The notes below the pieces were generated by a model. The model was given only the letters and a program-made list of their open reading frames with translations. It made no database searches and was not told the DNA's origin. From positions 1 through 6,678 of the forward strand of contig CAJXTM010000214.1 in NCBI GenBank assembly GCA_913061385.1: a stretch of DNA of 6,678 nucleotides, given 5' to 3'. The position numbers and the translations under genes were made by a program. Positions 6,316 to 6,678 of the stretch are shown piece by piece; within the stretch, counting starts at the first letter, position 1; every line of letters begins with the position of its first letter. This DNA comes from an uncultured Rhodopirellula sp. (GTDB taxonomy: Bacteria > Planctomycetota > Planctomycetia > Pirellulales > Pirellulaceae).

Positions 6316-6351
6316 GGTTTTTCCCGCGTAGTTCAACGTGGCGGGAAAACC
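6316..6351. repeat. 11-bp inverted repeat with one bulge
   Basis: GGTTTTTCCCGC (6316-6327) pairs with GCGGGAAAACC (6341-6351), leaving one unpaired T, with a 13-base loop. It is 65 bases upstream of the ATG at 6417 and could be an operator or a 5'-leader hairpin. No T-run follows, so it is not a standard terminator. Confidence 0.7.
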
Positions 6352-6416
6352 GCAAATTCACTAGTGTTCCGTTTTGTCCAATCCGTCCTCCCCTTTCGCA
6401 CGATCGCTGAACGCCC

Positions 6417-6632
6417 ATGTCGGTCAATCAACAAACCGTTGAGGACACCAAGGCCCAAATTCGAGGGCTGGTAAACGAAATTGCCCAGCTTTCCAAAAGT
6501 GGGGCTACTGCGGAGGAGTTTTACCCAGAGTTGCTCTCTCGCATCATCACAGCGTTAGCTGCTGCAGGGGGCGCGATTTGGTTATTGGATGAAGACCGGC
6601 AGCTCAATCTGCAGTATCAGATCAATGCAGAA
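6417..6632 (+). CDS. N-terminus of a GAF-like domain protein, cut by adapter
   Basis: 72 residues from ATG 6417 (MSVNQQTVEDTKAQIRGLVN) to the adapter, with no stop. Residues 8-28 are a helical, partly amphipathic segment. Residues 34-70 (EEFYPELLSRIITALAAAGG, then AIWLLDEDRQLNLQYQIN) have the helix-strand-strand pattern of the start of a GAF sensor domain. I recall Planctomycetes proteins that begin this way and continue as GAF proteins, some linked to HlyD-type membrane-fusion proteins; the missing part would decide this. There is no signal peptide. No Shine-Dalgarno precedes the start, and the upstream 284 bp contain three inverted repeats. Read into the adapter, it gains the spurious tail PVSYTHLRAHETEAD. 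Confidence 0.7.
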
Positions 6633-6633
6633 C

Positions 6634-6678
6634 CTGTCTCTTATACACATCTCCGAGCCCACGAGACCGAGGCTGATC
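6634..6678 (-). other. Illumina Nextera read-2 adapter (non-biological)
   Basis: Bases 6634-6652 are the mosaic end in reverse orientation (CTGTCTCTTATACACATCT). Bases 6653-6667 are the read-2 tail (CCGAGCCCACGAGAC). Bases 6668-6675 (CGAGGCTG) match the N710 i7 index as I remember it, and ATC begins the P7 arm. The insert ends at 6633. Confidence 0.98.

Noticed and set aside
27..6652. 19-bp terminal inverted repeats flanking about 6.6 kb, resembling a Tn5-type transposon
   Set aside because: They are the engineered mosaic ends of Nextera adapters, followed outward by read-primer tails and index-like octamers; no transposase gene is present.

Overview
The insert reads as a piece of a Planctomycetes chromosome with roughly balanced GC, probably a marine or environmental Pirellula/Rhodopirellula-like bacterium. 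This rests on protein character: a secreted acetyl-xylan-esterase-like hydrolase, a membrane-anchored endonuclease/exonuclease/phosphatase (EEP)-fold protein, and small proteins of types I know only from Planctomycetes. It is a judgement from memory, not a database result.

The window is not pure genome. Bases 1-45 and 6634-6678 are Illumina Nextera adapter sequence, including index-like octamers, so the biological insert is about 46-6633. It looks like one tagmented library molecule, and the genes at both ends are cut by the adapters rather than by biology.

Layout. 47-1279 (-): secreted alpha/beta hydrolase with its C-terminus lost at the adapter. 1421-2641 (-): odhB, the dihydrolipoyl succinyltransferase (E2) of the 2-oxoglutarate dehydrogenase complex. 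2642-3025: divergent intergenic region. 3026-4120 (+): membrane-anchored EEP-fold protein in which almost every catalytic position appears substituted, so a probable pseudoenzyme. 4121-5187: gene-poor kilobase with several hairpins, one plausible small ORF with a good ribosome binding site (4587-4901), and a back-to-back terminator pair at 5083-5149. 5188-5517 and 5725-6132 (-): two small conserved-looking proteins of unknown function. 6133-6416: divergent intergenic region with three inverted repeats, including a 22-bp perfect one. 6417-6632 (+): N-terminus of a GAF-like protein, cut by the right adapter.

The genes do not form one pathway. They are a TCA-cycle enzyme, a polysaccharide-type esterase, an envelope pseudoenzyme candidate and lineage-specific small proteins. 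No CRISPR, mobile element, defence system, tRNA or rRNA was seen. The most noteworthy biological signals are the EEP pseudoenzyme and the long palindrome at 6204-6248. The most important practical signal is the adapter at both ends.
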